NCBI GenBank assembly: GCA_016285645.1
Contig: JAEERC010000051.1
Span: 56,568-120,567 of the forward strand
Length of the DNA stretch: 64,000 bases
Origin: Clostridiaceae bacterium
GTDB lineage: Bacteria; Bacillota; Clostridia; Oscillospirales; Acutalibacteraceae
Direction of reading: 5' to 3'
A program made the translations under genes and the position numbers. The stretch's first letter is position 1; the number at the start of each line of letters is the position of its first letter. The notes under the pieces were generated by a model that saw nothing but the letters and a program-made list of their open reading frames with translations, was not told the origin of the DNA and did no database searches. Positions 8,547-18,192 of the stretch are shown piece after piece.

Positions 8547-9668
8547 TTAAGCCGCCTGATCCCTGTCATCGCCGGGAAGAACCGGAGCGTCGGGGAGAAT
8601 CGCGGGTAAACCGCCGCCCTGAGATGCGGGCTGCGCGTTGTTGAGCGAAACCTCATAGACATAGTTGTCAAGCCATTCGCCCGTGTAGAAGTTCCTGCCT
8701 TCGACAATCGCCTTGTCGCCGTAAACGGTAAGCCGCATTCCCGTGCCCTTGGAGGTAAGTCCGAGATGGTTTCCGCTGCCCAGGGAGGGAACGTTTATGC
8801 AGGTTATGCCGTTGTGCTGTTCAACGCAACACGCCTTGAAGAACCTGCGTATAAATTTGCCGCTGAGACCCGCGTGAAGATGGCCGCTGATATAGAAAAC
8901 ATTTTTATACTGCTCAAGTATGGCGGTGAGTTTTTTGGTTGTTGAGGAGTTGAGCGCGCCGCCCGGAATAATCGGCCAGGAGATTCTCTCGCCGTGGGTG
9001 TTCCTCAACGGCCAGTGGCAGATGACGAATACCGGTCTTCCGCCCTCGGTGCCTTCCTTGAGTTCCGAGTTGACAAAGGCGAGCTGCTCGTCGCTTATGT
9101 CGGCGCTGTTGGGCTTGTTGCCCTCGCTGCCCATAATGATAAATTTATAGCCGTTTATCTCGGTGCTGTAATAGTCTTTCTGCGTGTCTATGCCGAGATA
9201 ATCGTTTCTGTGTCTGATGGCGTAGGGCCTCATCATTCCCGAATCGGACCAGCGGCCGTAGTCGTGGTTGCCGTTCGCCGTTATGAGATTATCGCCCGAG
9301 TAATTTCCGAGAATGGAATAAACCTCATCAAATTCGCTGTCGTACCCGCGGTGTGTCAGGTCGCCCGAAACGATGACACCGTCAATCGAATCCTTTTCGG
9401 CGTCTATGGTTCTGATGCTTGTGCTCACGATTCCCGCCGCGTCGCCCGAGCCGATGTGAGTGTCGGAAATAAGGTCGAGCGTCAGGAGTTTTTCGCCATC
9501 GGGTTCGGTGTATTCGGCGGTATCCGAGGTGCGGAATTCATCCGCGACAAAAACATTGCGTATGGATCTTTTCTGCTCCTTTACGGGGTGCAGTTCCTCC
9601 GAAAACGCGGTTATTCCCGCCGCAAGTGTGATAATAAGCGCAAGGAAAACGGCAATTACTCTTTTCAT
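8547..9668 (-). CDS. Secreted metallophosphoesterase
   Basis: The 373-aa protein has a signal peptide (MKRVIAVFLALIITLAAGITAFS) and all calcineurin-like motifs in order: DLISDTHIG (DxH), VSGDLTHRG (GDxxxxG), NGNHDYG (GNHD), VICHWPL and SGHLHAGL (GHxH). It should bind two metal ions and hydrolyse phosphoesters outside the membrane, which fits phosphate or nucleotide scavenging. AAAGGAAA precedes the ATG. The permuted papain-like protein is the next gene in the same direction, 24 nt on. No anchor sequence is visible at the C-terminus. Confidence 0.9.
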   Translation of the reverse strand: MKRVIAVFLALIITLAAGITAFSEELHPVKEQKRSIRNVFVADEFRTSDTAEYTEPDGEKLLTLDLISDTHIGSGDAAGIVSTSIRTIDAEKDSIDGVIVSGDLTHRGYDSEFDEVYSILGNYSGDNLITANGNHDYGRWSDSGMMRPYAIRHRNDYLGIDTQKDYYSTEINGYKFIIMGSEGNKPNSADISDEQLAFVNSELKEGTEGGRPVFVICHWPLRNTHGERISWPIIPGGALNSSTTKKLTAILEQYKNVFYISGHLHAGLSGKFIRRFFKACCVEQHNGITCINVPSLGSGNHLGLTSKGTGMRLTVYGDKAIVEGRNFYTGEWLDNYVYEVSLNNAQPASQGGGLPAILPDAPVLPGDDRDQAA

Positions 9669-9859
9669 CTGTTTTTCCTTTCAATTAATATATTGCTATT
9701 ATAATACTAATTACCGATTATTCAAGTAGATTATTAATTATTTGTTAACACGATTTCAATATTTATGCAGTTTAAACAATTTGAATATTGCTTAATAAAG
9801 CATATTATCCAAACGGATTTTTCCCGATAATAAAAATAACGCCAAAGGGCGTTTTACGG

Positions 9860-9888
9860 TGTACAAACATAAACGCAGGTGGTATAAT
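9860..9888 (+). promoter_or_regulatory. Probable SigA promoter
   Basis: TGTACA (4 of 6 matches), 17-nt spacer, TATAAT (9883-9888), 35 bp before the start of the GH28-like gene. The rest of the 254-bp intergenic region is AT-rich with no other clear signal. Confidence 0.65.
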
Positions 9889-9922
9889 CGAAGGCGTAAA
9901 ACGGAGAACGGAGGAGCGGATT

Positions 9923-11422
9923 ATGAGTATGAATAAGATATTTGATTTTCGCGTGACGAACGCGCCTTATTTCGCGAAGGGCGACGGAAAAACAGACGAC
10001 AGGCAGGCGATTCAGCAGGCACTCGACGACGCTTTCAAAAACGGAGGCGGCAGGGTTATACTCACCGCCGGAAAAACCTTCCTGACCGCGGGATTGGTGA
10101 TAAAAAGCGGGGTCGAACTCTTCTTTGAGGACAGGGCGACACTGCTCCAGAGCGGCGACCCTTCGCACTATGTAAAACCCGCGGGTGAAGGATATGAGCC
10201 CTATACGCCGATGTTCGGCCACAACTTTTCGCCCGAAATAAAATGGAGCCACTGCTGGTATAAAAACTATCCGCTTATTTTCGCGCCCGAGGGCAGCCGC
10301 GGCTTTGCCGTGAGGGGCAGCGGAACTGTCCGCATGATGGAGGTCACCGACCCCGAAAAGATAATAAAAATCTGCCCCGTCGGCTTTTATAAATGCTCGG
10401 ATTTTGAAATCTGCGACATTCATATCACGAACTACCACAGTTACGCGATTATGCCCTTCACCTGCGAAAACGGACTTTTCCGCAACATTAAAATCACGGA
10501 CTGGAGTTACGGCAACGGCGACGGAATTTGTATGATGAACTGCCGGAATATGCGCGTGACGGGCTGCGATATGTACACGGGCGACGACTCGGTCTATATT
10601 TTTTCCTCATACCGCGATCCGCGCAGGAGCGTGTGGTGGAATTCCGACAACCCGCAGCCGAGCGAGAACATTGAAATCGACAACAATCATCTGCGCTCGA
10701 ACCACTGCAAGGCATTCGGTATGATTCTTTGGGGAATCGACTGTCCCGACCTTGAAAAGGTTGAGGTGCGCAACATTTATGTGCACGACAATTATTTTGA
10801 AACGATGGGCAACTGGCTGTGGAACCCGTATTCCGACAGGGGCGGATATCCGCCCGTGACGGGAGTGCGCTTTGAAAACAACAGAATTGACGGCATTGAG
10901 TCAAACTTTTTTGAGACGCAGGTAAGCGATATGACGGGTTTCCGCTCAATGGCTCATCTGCAAAACGGCGGATTTGAACAGGGCAGATGCTTCTGGGCGA
11001 TGAGAAAAAACGGCGATGAGAACTCAGCCGGTGTAAACCGAAACGGGGAGGAACCGTACGGTTTTATCGACCTGCTCGAAAAGGGAGACGCCGCTCTTTA
11101 TCAGGGCATTTATCTCAAAGCGGGTCAGCCGAAGCTTTTCAAAGCGGATGTGCGCTCCTCGGGAGACGCCTGCCGCCTTTTCGTGCGCTCCTCGGACACG
11201 GGTGAATTAATCGCTTCACTCGATTTTTCAAATACCTCGTGGGAGGAAAAACTCCTGCCGTTTACCGTGCCCGAAGACGGGAACTACCGCATTGGAATTG
11301 AACGCGGCGACGCCTCAAAGGGCTTTGCGCACATAAAAGCCGCCGTGCTCGGCACTCAGGACGAGGCGGACGGCAGCGTAAGCGTTGAATTTGACAGGGG
11401 CAAGATGATTTTCAAATATTGA
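9923..11422 (+). CDS. GH28-like right-handed beta-helix protein with C-terminal CBM-like domain
   Basis: The start is ATG 9923, behind GGAGGAG; the 45 extra residues in the track precede the RBS. The 499-aa protein begins with the pectate-lyase/GH28 entry motif (DGKTDDRQAIQQALDDA). The polygalacturonase acids are kept: NGDGI for motif I and TGDDSV for motif II. The GHG motif is replaced by NHCKAFG. After about residue 345 a module starting HLQNGGFEQGRCFW looks like a CBM4/9-type jelly roll. There is no signal peptide, so it would act on imported oligosaccharides or leave the cell another way. A uronic-acid or related glycosidase is likely. Confidence 0.82.
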   Translation: MSMNKIFDFRVTNAPYFAKGDGKTDDRQAIQQALDDAFKNGGGRVILTAGKTFLTAGLVIKSGVELFFEDRATLLQSGDPSHYVKPAGEGYEPYTPMFGHNFSPEIKWSHCWYKNYPLIFAPEGSRGFAVRGSGTVRMMEVTDPEKIIKICPVGFYKCSDFEICDIHITNYHSYAIMPFTCENGLFRNIKITDWSYGNGDGICMMNCRNMRVTGCDMYTGDDSVYIFSSYRDPRRSVWWNSDNPQPSENIEIDNNHLRSNHCKAFGMILWGIDCPDLEKVEVRNIYVHDNYFETMGNWLWNPYSDRGGYPPVTGVRFENNRIDGIESNFFETQVSDMTGFRSMAHLQNGGFEQGRCFWAMRKNGDENSAGVNRNGEEPYGFIDLLEKGDAALYQGIYLKAGQPKLFKADVRSSGDACRLFVRSSDTGELIASLDFSNTSWEEKLLPFTVPEDGNYRIGIERGDASKGFAHIKAAVLGTQDEADGSVSVEFDRGKMIFKY

Positions 11423-11460
11423 AACGGCAAGTGTTTGCCCTTACGGGCAGGCGGTGTTTA

Positions 11461-11489
11461 TTTACTTTTTACCCGAAATGTGGTATAAT
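11461..11489 (+). promoter_or_regulatory. Probable SigA promoter for the ABC exporter
   Basis: TTTACT, 17-nt spacer, TATAAT (11484-11489), 39 bp before the ATPase start codon. Confidence 0.68.
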
Positions 11490-11528
11490 ATATAAAATTT
11501 TCAGGCAGAAACAAAACGAGGTGAAATT

Positions 11529-12233
11529 ATGCTGAGAATTGAAAATCTCACAAAAACCTACGGTGAAAAAAAGGCGGTTGACGACCTGACGCTTCACATT
11601 ATGCCGGGTGAAATCTACGGCTTTATCGGCCATAACGGAGCGGGCAAGACCACCACTTTAAAATGCTGCACGGGAATACTGAAATTCGACAGCGGCGAAA
11701 TATATATCGACGGCAAATCGATAAAGGACGACCCGCTCGCCTGCAAAAAGGAAATCGCCTATATCCCCGACAATCCCGATTTATATGACTATATGAGCGG
11801 CATAAAGTATCTCAATTTTGTGTGCGACATTTTCGGCGTGCCCTCTGCCGAACGCAAAGAAAAAATCAACAGATACGCCGAGGCGTTCGAAATAAAAAAG
11901 GATCTGGGCGAGGCGATTCAGTCCTACTCGCACGGCATGAAACAGAAACTCGCCGTTATTTCGGCTCTCGTTCACTCGCCGAAGCTCATAATCCTCGACG
12001 AGCCCTTTGTGGGGCTGGATCCGAAATCGGCGTTCACATTAAAACAGATTATGCGTGAAATCTGCGAGGGCGGCGGCGCGATTTTCTTCTCAACCCATGT
12101 GCTCGATGTTGCCGAAAAACTCTGCGACAAAATCGCTATTATCAAAGAGGGGCGGCTTATCCGCTCCGGCACGATGGAGGAGGTCAAGGGCGATTCCTCG
12201 CTTGAATCGGTGTTCCTAGAACTGGAGGGCTGA
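11529..12233 (+). CDS. ABC transporter ATP-binding protein (ABC-2 type)
   Basis: The 234-aa protein has Walker A (GHNGAGKTTTLK), the signature SYSHGMKQKL, Walker B with the catalytic Glu (LIILDEPFVGLD) and the switch His (FFSTHVLD). The order and size match the ATPase of two-component ABC-2 exporters. RBS GAGGTG lies 7 nt upstream. It is followed after 2 nt by the membrane partner, forming a transport pair. Clostridial relatives export lipids, antibiotics or peptides, but the substrate here is unknown. Confidence 0.93.
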   Translation: MLRIENLTKTYGEKKAVDDLTLHIMPGEIYGFIGHNGAGKTTTLKCCTGILKFDSGEIYIDGKSIKDDPLACKKEIAYIPDNPDLYDYMSGIKYLNFVCDIFGVPSAERKEKINRYAEAFEIKKDLGEAIQSYSHGMKQKLAVISALVHSPKLIILDEPFVGLDPKSAFTLKQIMREICEGGGAIFFSTHVLDVAEKLCDKIAIIKEGRLIRSGTMEEVKGDSSLESVFLELEG

Positions 12234-12235
12234 TT

Positions 12236-13828
12236 ATGTTTAAACTCCTTCTTAAAAAACAGCTGACCGAACTGTTCCGCAACTATTTCATTGACCGCAA
12301 AACAGGAAAACTGCGCAGCAAAAAGCAGATTGCCGTGTTTATAGCCGTCTTCTTTTTCGCTCTCGCGATGTTTTCCGCTTCGATTTATCCTATTGTTCAG
12401 ATAATGGCGGCACAGCTCGTTCCTACGGGTGACGGCTGGCTTTATTTCGCGTTTTTCGGCGCTCTCTCGGTAGGGCTCGGAGTGTTCGGCTCGGTGTTCA
12501 ACACCTACAACACGCTTTACACCTCGAAGGACAACGACTTTCTGCTCTCAATGCCGGTGAAGCCCTCGGTTATTCTCGATTCCCGTATGGCGAGCGCGTA
12601 CATAATGAGTCTGCTTTTCGAGGCGATTATCTATGTGCCCATGACGGTTCAGTATATCGCCGTTTCGGGCTTCAGCGCCGCGGCTGTCATATTTACCGTT
12701 CTTTCAATGTTCATTATGGCGTTCCTTGTGCTGGCGCTGACCTGCCTTTTCGGCTGGTTCATAGCGCTCATTTCAAGCAGGGTGCGCAACAAGAGCGCCA
12801 TTACAGTCGCCTTCTATGTGATACTGCTCGGCGGCTATTACTATGTGATGGTGCGCCTCAATTCGGTCATTACCAATGTGGTGGCGAACACGGAAAAATT
12901 CGGTTCGCTGTTTTCAAAGTATCTCTATCCCCTCGGCGCGTTCGGAAGGGGCTGCACGGGAGACATACTGGATTTCCTGATTTTCTCCGTCATAGCCCTC
13001 GGCGCGTTCTTCATTGCCCGCACGGTGATGTCACGCACATTTATATCCCTCGCCACGGCAAACAAGGGGCTTAAAAAGAGGGGCTACAAACAGGACGACA
13101 TAAAATCAAAAAGCGTCTCCTCCGCCCTGCTTTACAAGGAGAGCCGCAAATTCTTCGGCACTCCGCTCTATCTGATGAACGCGGGCACGGGAGCCCTTTT
13201 CGCGGTGGCTGCCTCTGTGGCGGCGATTATAAAGGCGGACGCCATGCGCACGCTTATTGACGGTCAGTTAGGCGCTTATAAAAATGTTCTGCCCGCCGCC
13301 GCTGCCTGCGCGGTCTGCATTTTTTTCGCCATGAATTCGAGCACGGCGAGCGCCGTATCGCTCGAGGGCAAAAGCTTATGGATTCTGCAGTCCATGCCCG
13401 TCAGGGCGGGCGACGCCCTTATGGCGAAAATAAGACTTGAATTCATATTCAATGTAATTCCCGCGGTTATCGCGGTGTGCAGTCTTGCCTATGTCATAAA
13501 GGCGGGAGCCGTCTGCGCCCTGCTTATGACTGCTCTTGTCGCGGCGTTTATTCTTCTGAGCGCGGCGAAAGGGCTTAAACTGAATCTGAAAAAGCCGAAT
13601 CTCACCTGGACAAACGAGGTTGTGCCGATAAAGCAGGATATGCCCGTTCTGTTTTCAATGCTTTTCAGTTTCGCGGTTATTCTCGTCTGCCTCGGTGTTA
13701 CATTCGCGCTCAGCGCCCTGCCGCCGGCGGTTCCGCTTGTAATAATCACGGCGGGTATCGCCGCCTGCGCCTTCATCACCCTCAGATGGATAAAAACCAA
13801 AGGCGCCCGGATATTTGAAGAACTTTAA
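12236..13828 (+). CDS. ABC-2 type exporter permease
   Basis: The 530-aa protein has about 12 hydrophobic segments, for example residues 30-55, 70-90, 120-175 and a cluster from 395 to 525. This is the size of the putative ABC exporter permeases that pair with a single ATPase. It begins 2 nt after the ATPase gene. A positively charged loop (RTFISLATANKGLKKRGYKQDD) probably faces the cytoplasm and contacts the ATPase. No substrate-binding protein or regulator is next to it. Confidence 0.88.
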   Translation: MFKLLLKKQLTELFRNYFIDRKTGKLRSKKQIAVFIAVFFFALAMFSASIYPIVQIMAAQLVPTGDGWLYFAFFGALSVGLGVFGSVFNTYNTLYTSKDNDFLLSMPVKPSVILDSRMASAYIMSLLFEAIIYVPMTVQYIAVSGFSAAAVIFTVLSMFIMAFLVLALTCLFGWFIALISSRVRNKSAITVAFYVILLGGYYYVMVRLNSVITNVVANTEKFGSLFSKYLYPLGAFGRGCTGDILDFLIFSVIALGAFFIARTVMSRTFISLATANKGLKKRGYKQDDIKSKSVSSALLYKESRKFFGTPLYLMNAGTGALFAVAASVAAIIKADAMRTLIDGQLGAYKNVLPAAAACAVCIFFAMNSSTASAVSLEGKSLWILQSMPVRAGDALMAKIRLEFIFNVIPAVIAVCSLAYVIKAGAVCALLMTALVAAFILLSAAKGLKLNLKKPNLTWTNEVVPIKQDMPVLFSMLFSFAVILVCLGVTFALSALPPAVPLVIITAGIAACAFITLRWIKTKGARIFEEL

Positions 13829-13833
13829 AAAAG

Positions 13834-13872
13834 AAGGGGCGGTCCTTAAGACCGCCCTTTAATTTTTTTAAT
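13834..13872 (+). terminator. Bidirectional terminator
   Basis: GGGCGGTC pairs with GACCGCCC around CTTAA and is flanked by A-rich and T-rich tracts on both sides. It serves the exporter operon and the converging GH36 gene. Confidence 0.85.
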
Positions 13873-15916
13873 ATGTCATAATAAACGCTTTCTGCGAGTT
13901 GCCGGTGTTTATTTCGATGCCTGTTTCCATAAGTTCCCTGCCGCTCAGTGTGAAAGAAACATCGGGATTGTCGTAATCTTTGAGCGTGTAGGTTCTGCCC
14001 TCATCGAGACCGTTGAGTTTAAGTATGTAAGATTCGGAGGAAACGTTTTCGCGCCTGTATATAAGAGCGGCGCCGCCGTTTTCATCGCCGAACTGCACGG
14101 CGTGGTATTTATCCGTGCTCATCGCGCCGTAATCGAGCGGGAAATAGTTTTTAAGGAAACACTCCCTTATGTCCTCGTACCCGACTCTTGACTCGCAGGC
14201 GCACAGCACGCTTCTGTCGGCATACTCGCCCGGAATTGAAAAGCCCGTGCCCGTTACGGGGAACCAGAATGAAAGCCCGTAGGTGCAGACCTGCGACGCC
14301 TCGCAGCAGTCGGGTTTGTTTACGCCCTGTGAGTCGGCGCAGTTATAATCCGTGCGCCAGAGGGGTACGCTTCTGCGGCTCATTTCAAGGTCGAGGTGTT
14401 TGCCGCCCGAGGCGCAGTTGTCAATAATCAGTCCGGGATTATCCTCGGCGAGAGCGTCAAGGAAGCGGTAGCAGTTTTCAACATAGTGGTTTTCGGTTAT
14501 GCCCGTTCTGCCCCCGTAAAGAGTTTTATCCGCGCTTTGCCACTGGGAGAGCGGCTGGAAGTTGTAATCCTGCCTGTAAAGCCCGATTCCGTTTTCCTTG
14601 AGAGAATCGGAAACAACACGGGTTATGTAGTCGCAGGCGTCGTCATTCGCGAAGTTGATAGTGTTTACCTCATCGCTCTGCTCAATAAGCCAGCCCTCGC
14701 GCTGTTTGCAGTATTCATATACCTCTGTGCCCTTGCAGCAGCGGTGCGGCTCATACCAGAGAAGAAGCCCCATCCCTCTCGCCTTCGCCGCGTCGGATAC
14801 GGGCTTGAGTCCGTCCGGGAAACGCTTCGGGTCCGGTTTCCAGGTGCCCACTCCCGCGTACCAGCCGTCGTCCTTTTCATACCAGCCCGCGTCCATCCAC
14901 AGATAATCCGTTGCCTCGCACAGACTGTCGGTCATATCGTTTATTGAGGAAATAAGCTCGTCCGCCGTGCGGGTGTCAAACTCGTTGCAGAAACCCGTGC
15001 AGTTGAGAATGCCCGTGTTTTCGGGATATACGCAGTCGTTTTCCCATTTTCTGAAGGTGTTAAAGCCTTTTAAAGGATTGCCCTCGTAGAAGGTCATTGA
15101 CACAAGCGGGGAGCGCACTTTTTCGCCCGCGGTGAGGTACGCGTCAAAGAATTCCTGCTTTTGCTTCAGGCGAACGCCGCCCGGTATCTGTTTAATCGAG
15201 GTGTACCACTGACCCGTCCAGCCGTTCGCCGTAACAACGCCGAAATTTCTGCCCGAAAGATTCAGATAGGGCAGGGCGGATTCGCTTCTGCCGCCGTTGC
15301 CGTTAAAGACCATTGCGGTAGGGCACACGGGGGATTTGATAAGCTCGAAATCATCTGCGGCGGGCTCGGAGCCCTTGCTGAAATAGACATCCGCCGTTCC
15401 CGTTTTTATGTCGCAGTCCGCCGCGTAAAAATTCTTTATTACGGGCGAGTCGGAATTGCCGTTATTCGTAATATATACCGTCCATTCGCAGGTGGCGTTC
15501 TCTTCATAAATTGTCGCTTCCACCTCGGCGCGAAGGTCGCTCTTTTTGTGAGCGAGTGTTATAACCGCGGTTTTGCCTCCGCGGTATTTTTCGCCTTTCG
15601 CTCCCTCTTCACCGATTTCGATATTCCAGTCGCTTAAGTTTTTGCGAAGCGGTTTTCCGCCGACGGTGAAATCGTAAGCGGGCGATACGGCGGTGAGGAT
15701 GTTGTTTTCATACCAGTCGCGGCAGAGTTTCCTTTCGTTTTCGGAAACGGCGAGTTCACCGGCGGTGATTTTTTCAAACTCAATGTCGGTCTGACCCGTC
15801 AGGTCAAACGCCGCGCGGTCAACCCAGCGCTTGAAATTGGAATCATAGACCGAAAAAGACGAAACTATGAAGAGCAGCGACTGCAGTATGCAGAACATTG
15901 ATTTAAGTCTGAGCAT
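13868..15916 (-). CDS. Alpha-galactosidase-like glycoside hydrolase family 36 protein
   Basis: The start is ATG 15916, 8 nt after AGGAG; the TTG in the track lies inside that region. The 682-aa product has the GH36/clan D layout: an N-terminal beta-sandwich, then a TIM barrel with YLWMDAGWYEKDDGW, LLWYEPHRCC and YRQDYNF (Asp in the nucleophile position). DNCASGGKHLDLEMSRRSVP and LWRTD follow. The start has a hydrophobic stretch (MFCILQSLLFIVSSFSVYDS) that may be an anchor or weak signal. It should release terminal alpha-galactose or a related sugar. It follows the DUF4177-like gene, whose stop is 4 nt upstream of this start. Confidence 0.88.
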   Translation of the reverse strand: MLRLKSMFCILQSLLFIVSSFSVYDSNFKRWVDRAAFDLTGQTDIEFEKITAGELAVSENERKLCRDWYENNILTAVSPAYDFTVGGKPLRKNLSDWNIEIGEEGAKGEKYRGGKTAVITLAHKKSDLRAEVEATIYEENATCEWTVYITNNGNSDSPVIKNFYAADCDIKTGTADVYFSKGSEPAADDFELIKSPVCPTAMVFNGNGGRSESALPYLNLSGRNFGVVTANGWTGQWYTSIKQIPGGVRLKQKQEFFDAYLTAGEKVRSPLVSMTFYEGNPLKGFNTFRKWENDCVYPENTGILNCTGFCNEFDTRTADELISSINDMTDSLCEATDYLWMDAGWYEKDDGWYAGVGTWKPDPKRFPDGLKPVSDAAKARGMGLLLWYEPHRCCKGTEVYEYCKQREGWLIEQSDEVNTINFANDDACDYITRVVSDSLKENGIGLYRQDYNFQPLSQWQSADKTLYGGRTGITENHYVENCYRFLDALAEDNPGLIIDNCASGGKHLDLEMSRRSVPLWRTDYNCADSQGVNKPDCCEASQVCTYGLSFWFPVTGTGFSIPGEYADRSVLCACESRVGYEDIRECFLKNYFPLDYGAMSTDKYHAVQFGDENGGAALIYRRENVSSESYILKLNGLDEGRTYTLKDYDNPDVSFTLSGRELMETGIEINTGNSQKAFIMTY

Positions 15917-15920
15917 ACTC

Positions 15921-16136
15921 TTACTCTCCTGTGCTTTCAAAAACCATTGTCGCCTGAATCCTGTCGCCTCCGTGCGGGCCCGTGCTTCCGCCCGCGGCGG
16001 TTGTGATGGTGTGCAGACGGTAGCCCTTTTTGCACTGCTTGTTGATTACTCTCTCAAGTTCGCTCAGGTTTCCCGAGCCCGTGCCTATTGCTTTTTCTTT
16101 AAGAGTCACCTGCAGAACAACGTAATCCAATGCCAT
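15921..16136 (-). CDS. Small DUF4177-like protein
   Basis: The 71-aa protein has the pattern of DUF4177: an initial strand (LDYVVLQVTLKEKA), a helix ending in a GY/GW-type motif (VINKQCKKGYRLHTIT) and a final strand (RIQATMVFEST). The RBS is GGGAGG, 8 nt upstream. It is short, cytoplasmic and probably co-transcribed with the GH36 gene. DUF4177 proteins have no established role. The call rests on fold pattern, so the family name is tentative. Confidence 0.72.
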   Translation of the reverse strand: MALDYVVLQVTLKEKAIGTGSGNLSELERVINKQCKKGYRLHTITTAAGGSTGPHGGDRIQATMVFESTGE

Positions 16137-16201
16137 AATGATACCTCCCGTTTTTTTATGATTTTATTATATATTTGAAACACGGAGAATTCAATATCAA
16201 A

Positions 16202-16244
16202 ATGAAAGATGAAAAACACGGGTCTACCCTTAGGCAGACCCGTG
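16202..16244 (-). terminator. Rho-independent terminator
   Basis: CACGGGTCT pairs with AGACCCGTG; on the minus strand TTTTTCATCTTTCATTTT follows. It ends the transcript of the alpha/beta hydrolase gene. Confidence 0.82.
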
Positions 16245-16259
16245 AACCGTTTATATTAT

Positions 16260-18083
16260 TTAAGAGATTGCCGATTTGAGCAGGGCGAAGAGCTTTGCTA
16301 TCGCGAGCAGAGGAATTTCGGAATAGCCGTTTGTACCGAAATTGTCGTAGAGGTAAAGACTGACTCTGCGAAGCGTTGAGGGGTCCTTTTCGCTCTGCGC
16401 CTTCATCGCCCCCGCGTCAACAAGGGCGTCGGTGAGCGCCTTTTCGCAGTCGGCTATATCTTCCTTTGTGGTGAGGTTGTCGGAGAGCACAGTTTTTGAC
16501 TGCTCAACCGCCGCATCGAGGGCGCGCGCCTTGTCGGCGCTCAGCTTGCTTCTGTCAACGCCCTGAGCCGTTTCGAGCAGGGAGTTGAGCGTGCTGACAT
16601 TTCTGCCCGAGAGGAACTGCGGGAATTCGGGTGAGGAGTAAACATCTGTTATTTCATCGTCCGCTATAAGGCGCATGGCGAGGCGGAGAATTACATCGTT
16701 GTGCTGGGTCAGGTCGTGCCTCTGACCGTCGAAATAGAAGGTTGTGTCGGGCAGAAGACCCGCGGATGCGTCAACGACATTGTCGGGCGAGATGTGGTTG
16801 TGGCCGGGGTTTGTGCAATGGGTGTTTTTCTGCTGATATCCGTCCGGAAGCGTTTCGCCGACATTTGCCGTGTAAGCGCCCATCGAGGTTGAATCAACCT
16901 GAATTATGAAGTCGCCGTTCATTGTGTTCCAGCGTTCGGAAACATTGATTACGGGTATGTTGTACTCCACAACATCAAACACCTGCACGCCGTTGTCAAC
17001 CAGCTTCTGAATATTGTCGCGGGCGTGGAGCTGAGCCTGATAATATCTGTCGGTCTGCGCTTTTATATCCGCCATTTCGGGGGAGGAGAGATATTTCTCC
17101 GCGGCGGTCGGGTAATCGCCCGAGGGGCAGAGCGCCCACATACTTGTACTTCTTATCATGGTGTTTTCAACAAGGTGTTTTACGCCCTTTTCAAGCGTTG
17201 CCATAAGCACCTCGTCGGGAAGAATTCTCGCCGCCACTTCGATAAGGCGCGCGGTGTATTCGTTGAGCAGCGTCATCTCCTCAAGGAAGCCGTTGTAGAG
17301 ATAATCCTTGTTGAGGAAGTTCACTCTGCCGTTGAAAACATCGCCGATGATTATGGAGCCGTCAAGCGCGGGCACAACGAACATCACCTTGTGAAGTTCC
17401 TTATATGTGTCGGGGTAGTACTCGAGCATGGCGCTCACAATTGAAGCGCCCTGGCTGAGGGGAACGAGGTTTACCTTGTCGTGACCCGTCTGTTCCTTTA
17501 CCATATCTATAAAATCGTGGAGCTCGGCGGCGAGGTCGATGTGGTTGCCGAATGAGTTGTAGGTGAAATAATAGATGTGGTCCTTCGGCAGTTCTGTTGT
17601 GTATTTTTCAAACGGGATGTGCATATTGATAAGGGCAATTTCGCTCTCATCGCACTCGGCGTAGGAGTGGAGGAATTTCTGCGTGACGACATTGCCCGTG
17701 TTGTGGGCGGTCAGGTCGCTCGTGTTTATTCCGAAGGAGTCGTCAATCGCCTTGGCGAAGGCATCCGACAGCCCTATGTCGCGCTGCGTGAGGATTGAAA
17801 GCAGGGCGGGGAAGAGCACCGTGCCAACTATTTTGCCTATCTGAAGATAGGCGGGGAAGGCGGTTACGCGGTTGCCGTCGCCGTCGGTTATCGGCTCGCC
17901 GTTTTCGTCCGTTACCCACACGGGGGACTGACCGAGACCGGGAACGATGATTGTCGGGTAATACTCGCAGTCATCGCCGCAGGACGAGCGCTTCGCCCCG
18001 GCGGTAAAGCCCGTTGCCGCAAGCCCGAAAACAAGACTCAGGCACAGAAGAACGCTGACTGCTGTTCTGAAATATTTCTTCAT
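16260..18083 (-). CDS. Secreted alpha/beta hydrolase (LCAT/lipase-like)
   Basis: The start is ATG 18083, behind a perfect AGGAGG; the track start is 16 codons too early. The 607-aa product has a signal peptide (MKKYFRTAVSVLLCLSLVFG). It shows a typical lipase opening strand (YPTIIVPGLGQSPV) and a nucleophile elbow VNLVPLSQGASIVSAML, where the first Gly of GxSxG is replaced by Pro. VFVVPALDGS-like strands follow. The late region (after about residue 480) is helical. It may cleave or transfer acyl groups on lipids outside the cell. A single-gene unit with its own terminator is likely. Confidence 0.8.
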   Translation of the reverse strand: MKKYFRTAVSVLLCLSLVFGLAATGFTAGAKRSSCGDDCEYYPTIIVPGLGQSPVWVTDENGEPITDGDGNRVTAFPAYLQIGKIVGTVLFPALLSILTQRDIGLSDAFAKAIDDSFGINTSDLTAHNTGNVVTQKFLHSYAECDESEIALINMHIPFEKYTTELPKDHIYYFTYNSFGNHIDLAAELHDFIDMVKEQTGHDKVNLVPLSQGASIVSAMLEYYPDTYKELHKVMFVVPALDGSIIIGDVFNGRVNFLNKDYLYNGFLEEMTLLNEYTARLIEVAARILPDEVLMATLEKGVKHLVENTMIRSTSMWALCPSGDYPTAAEKYLSSPEMADIKAQTDRYYQAQLHARDNIQKLVDNGVQVFDVVEYNIPVINVSERWNTMNGDFIIQVDSTSMGAYTANVGETLPDGYQQKNTHCTNPGHNHISPDNVVDASAGLLPDTTFYFDGQRHDLTQHNDVILRLAMRLIADDEITDVYSSPEFPQFLSGRNVSTLNSLLETAQGVDRSKLSADKARALDAAVEQSKTVLSDNLTTKEDIADCEKALTDALVDAGAMKAQSEKDPSTLRRVSLYLYDNFGTNGYSEIPLLAIAKLFALLKSAIS

Positions 18084-18192
18084 GGTTATTCCTCCTGTTT
18101 TGCCGGGATTAGCCCCGAAAGTCAATAACAAAACAAGTATAGCATATTATTTTTATGAATTCAATTTATAGTTTTGCGATTTTTGCAAAAAA

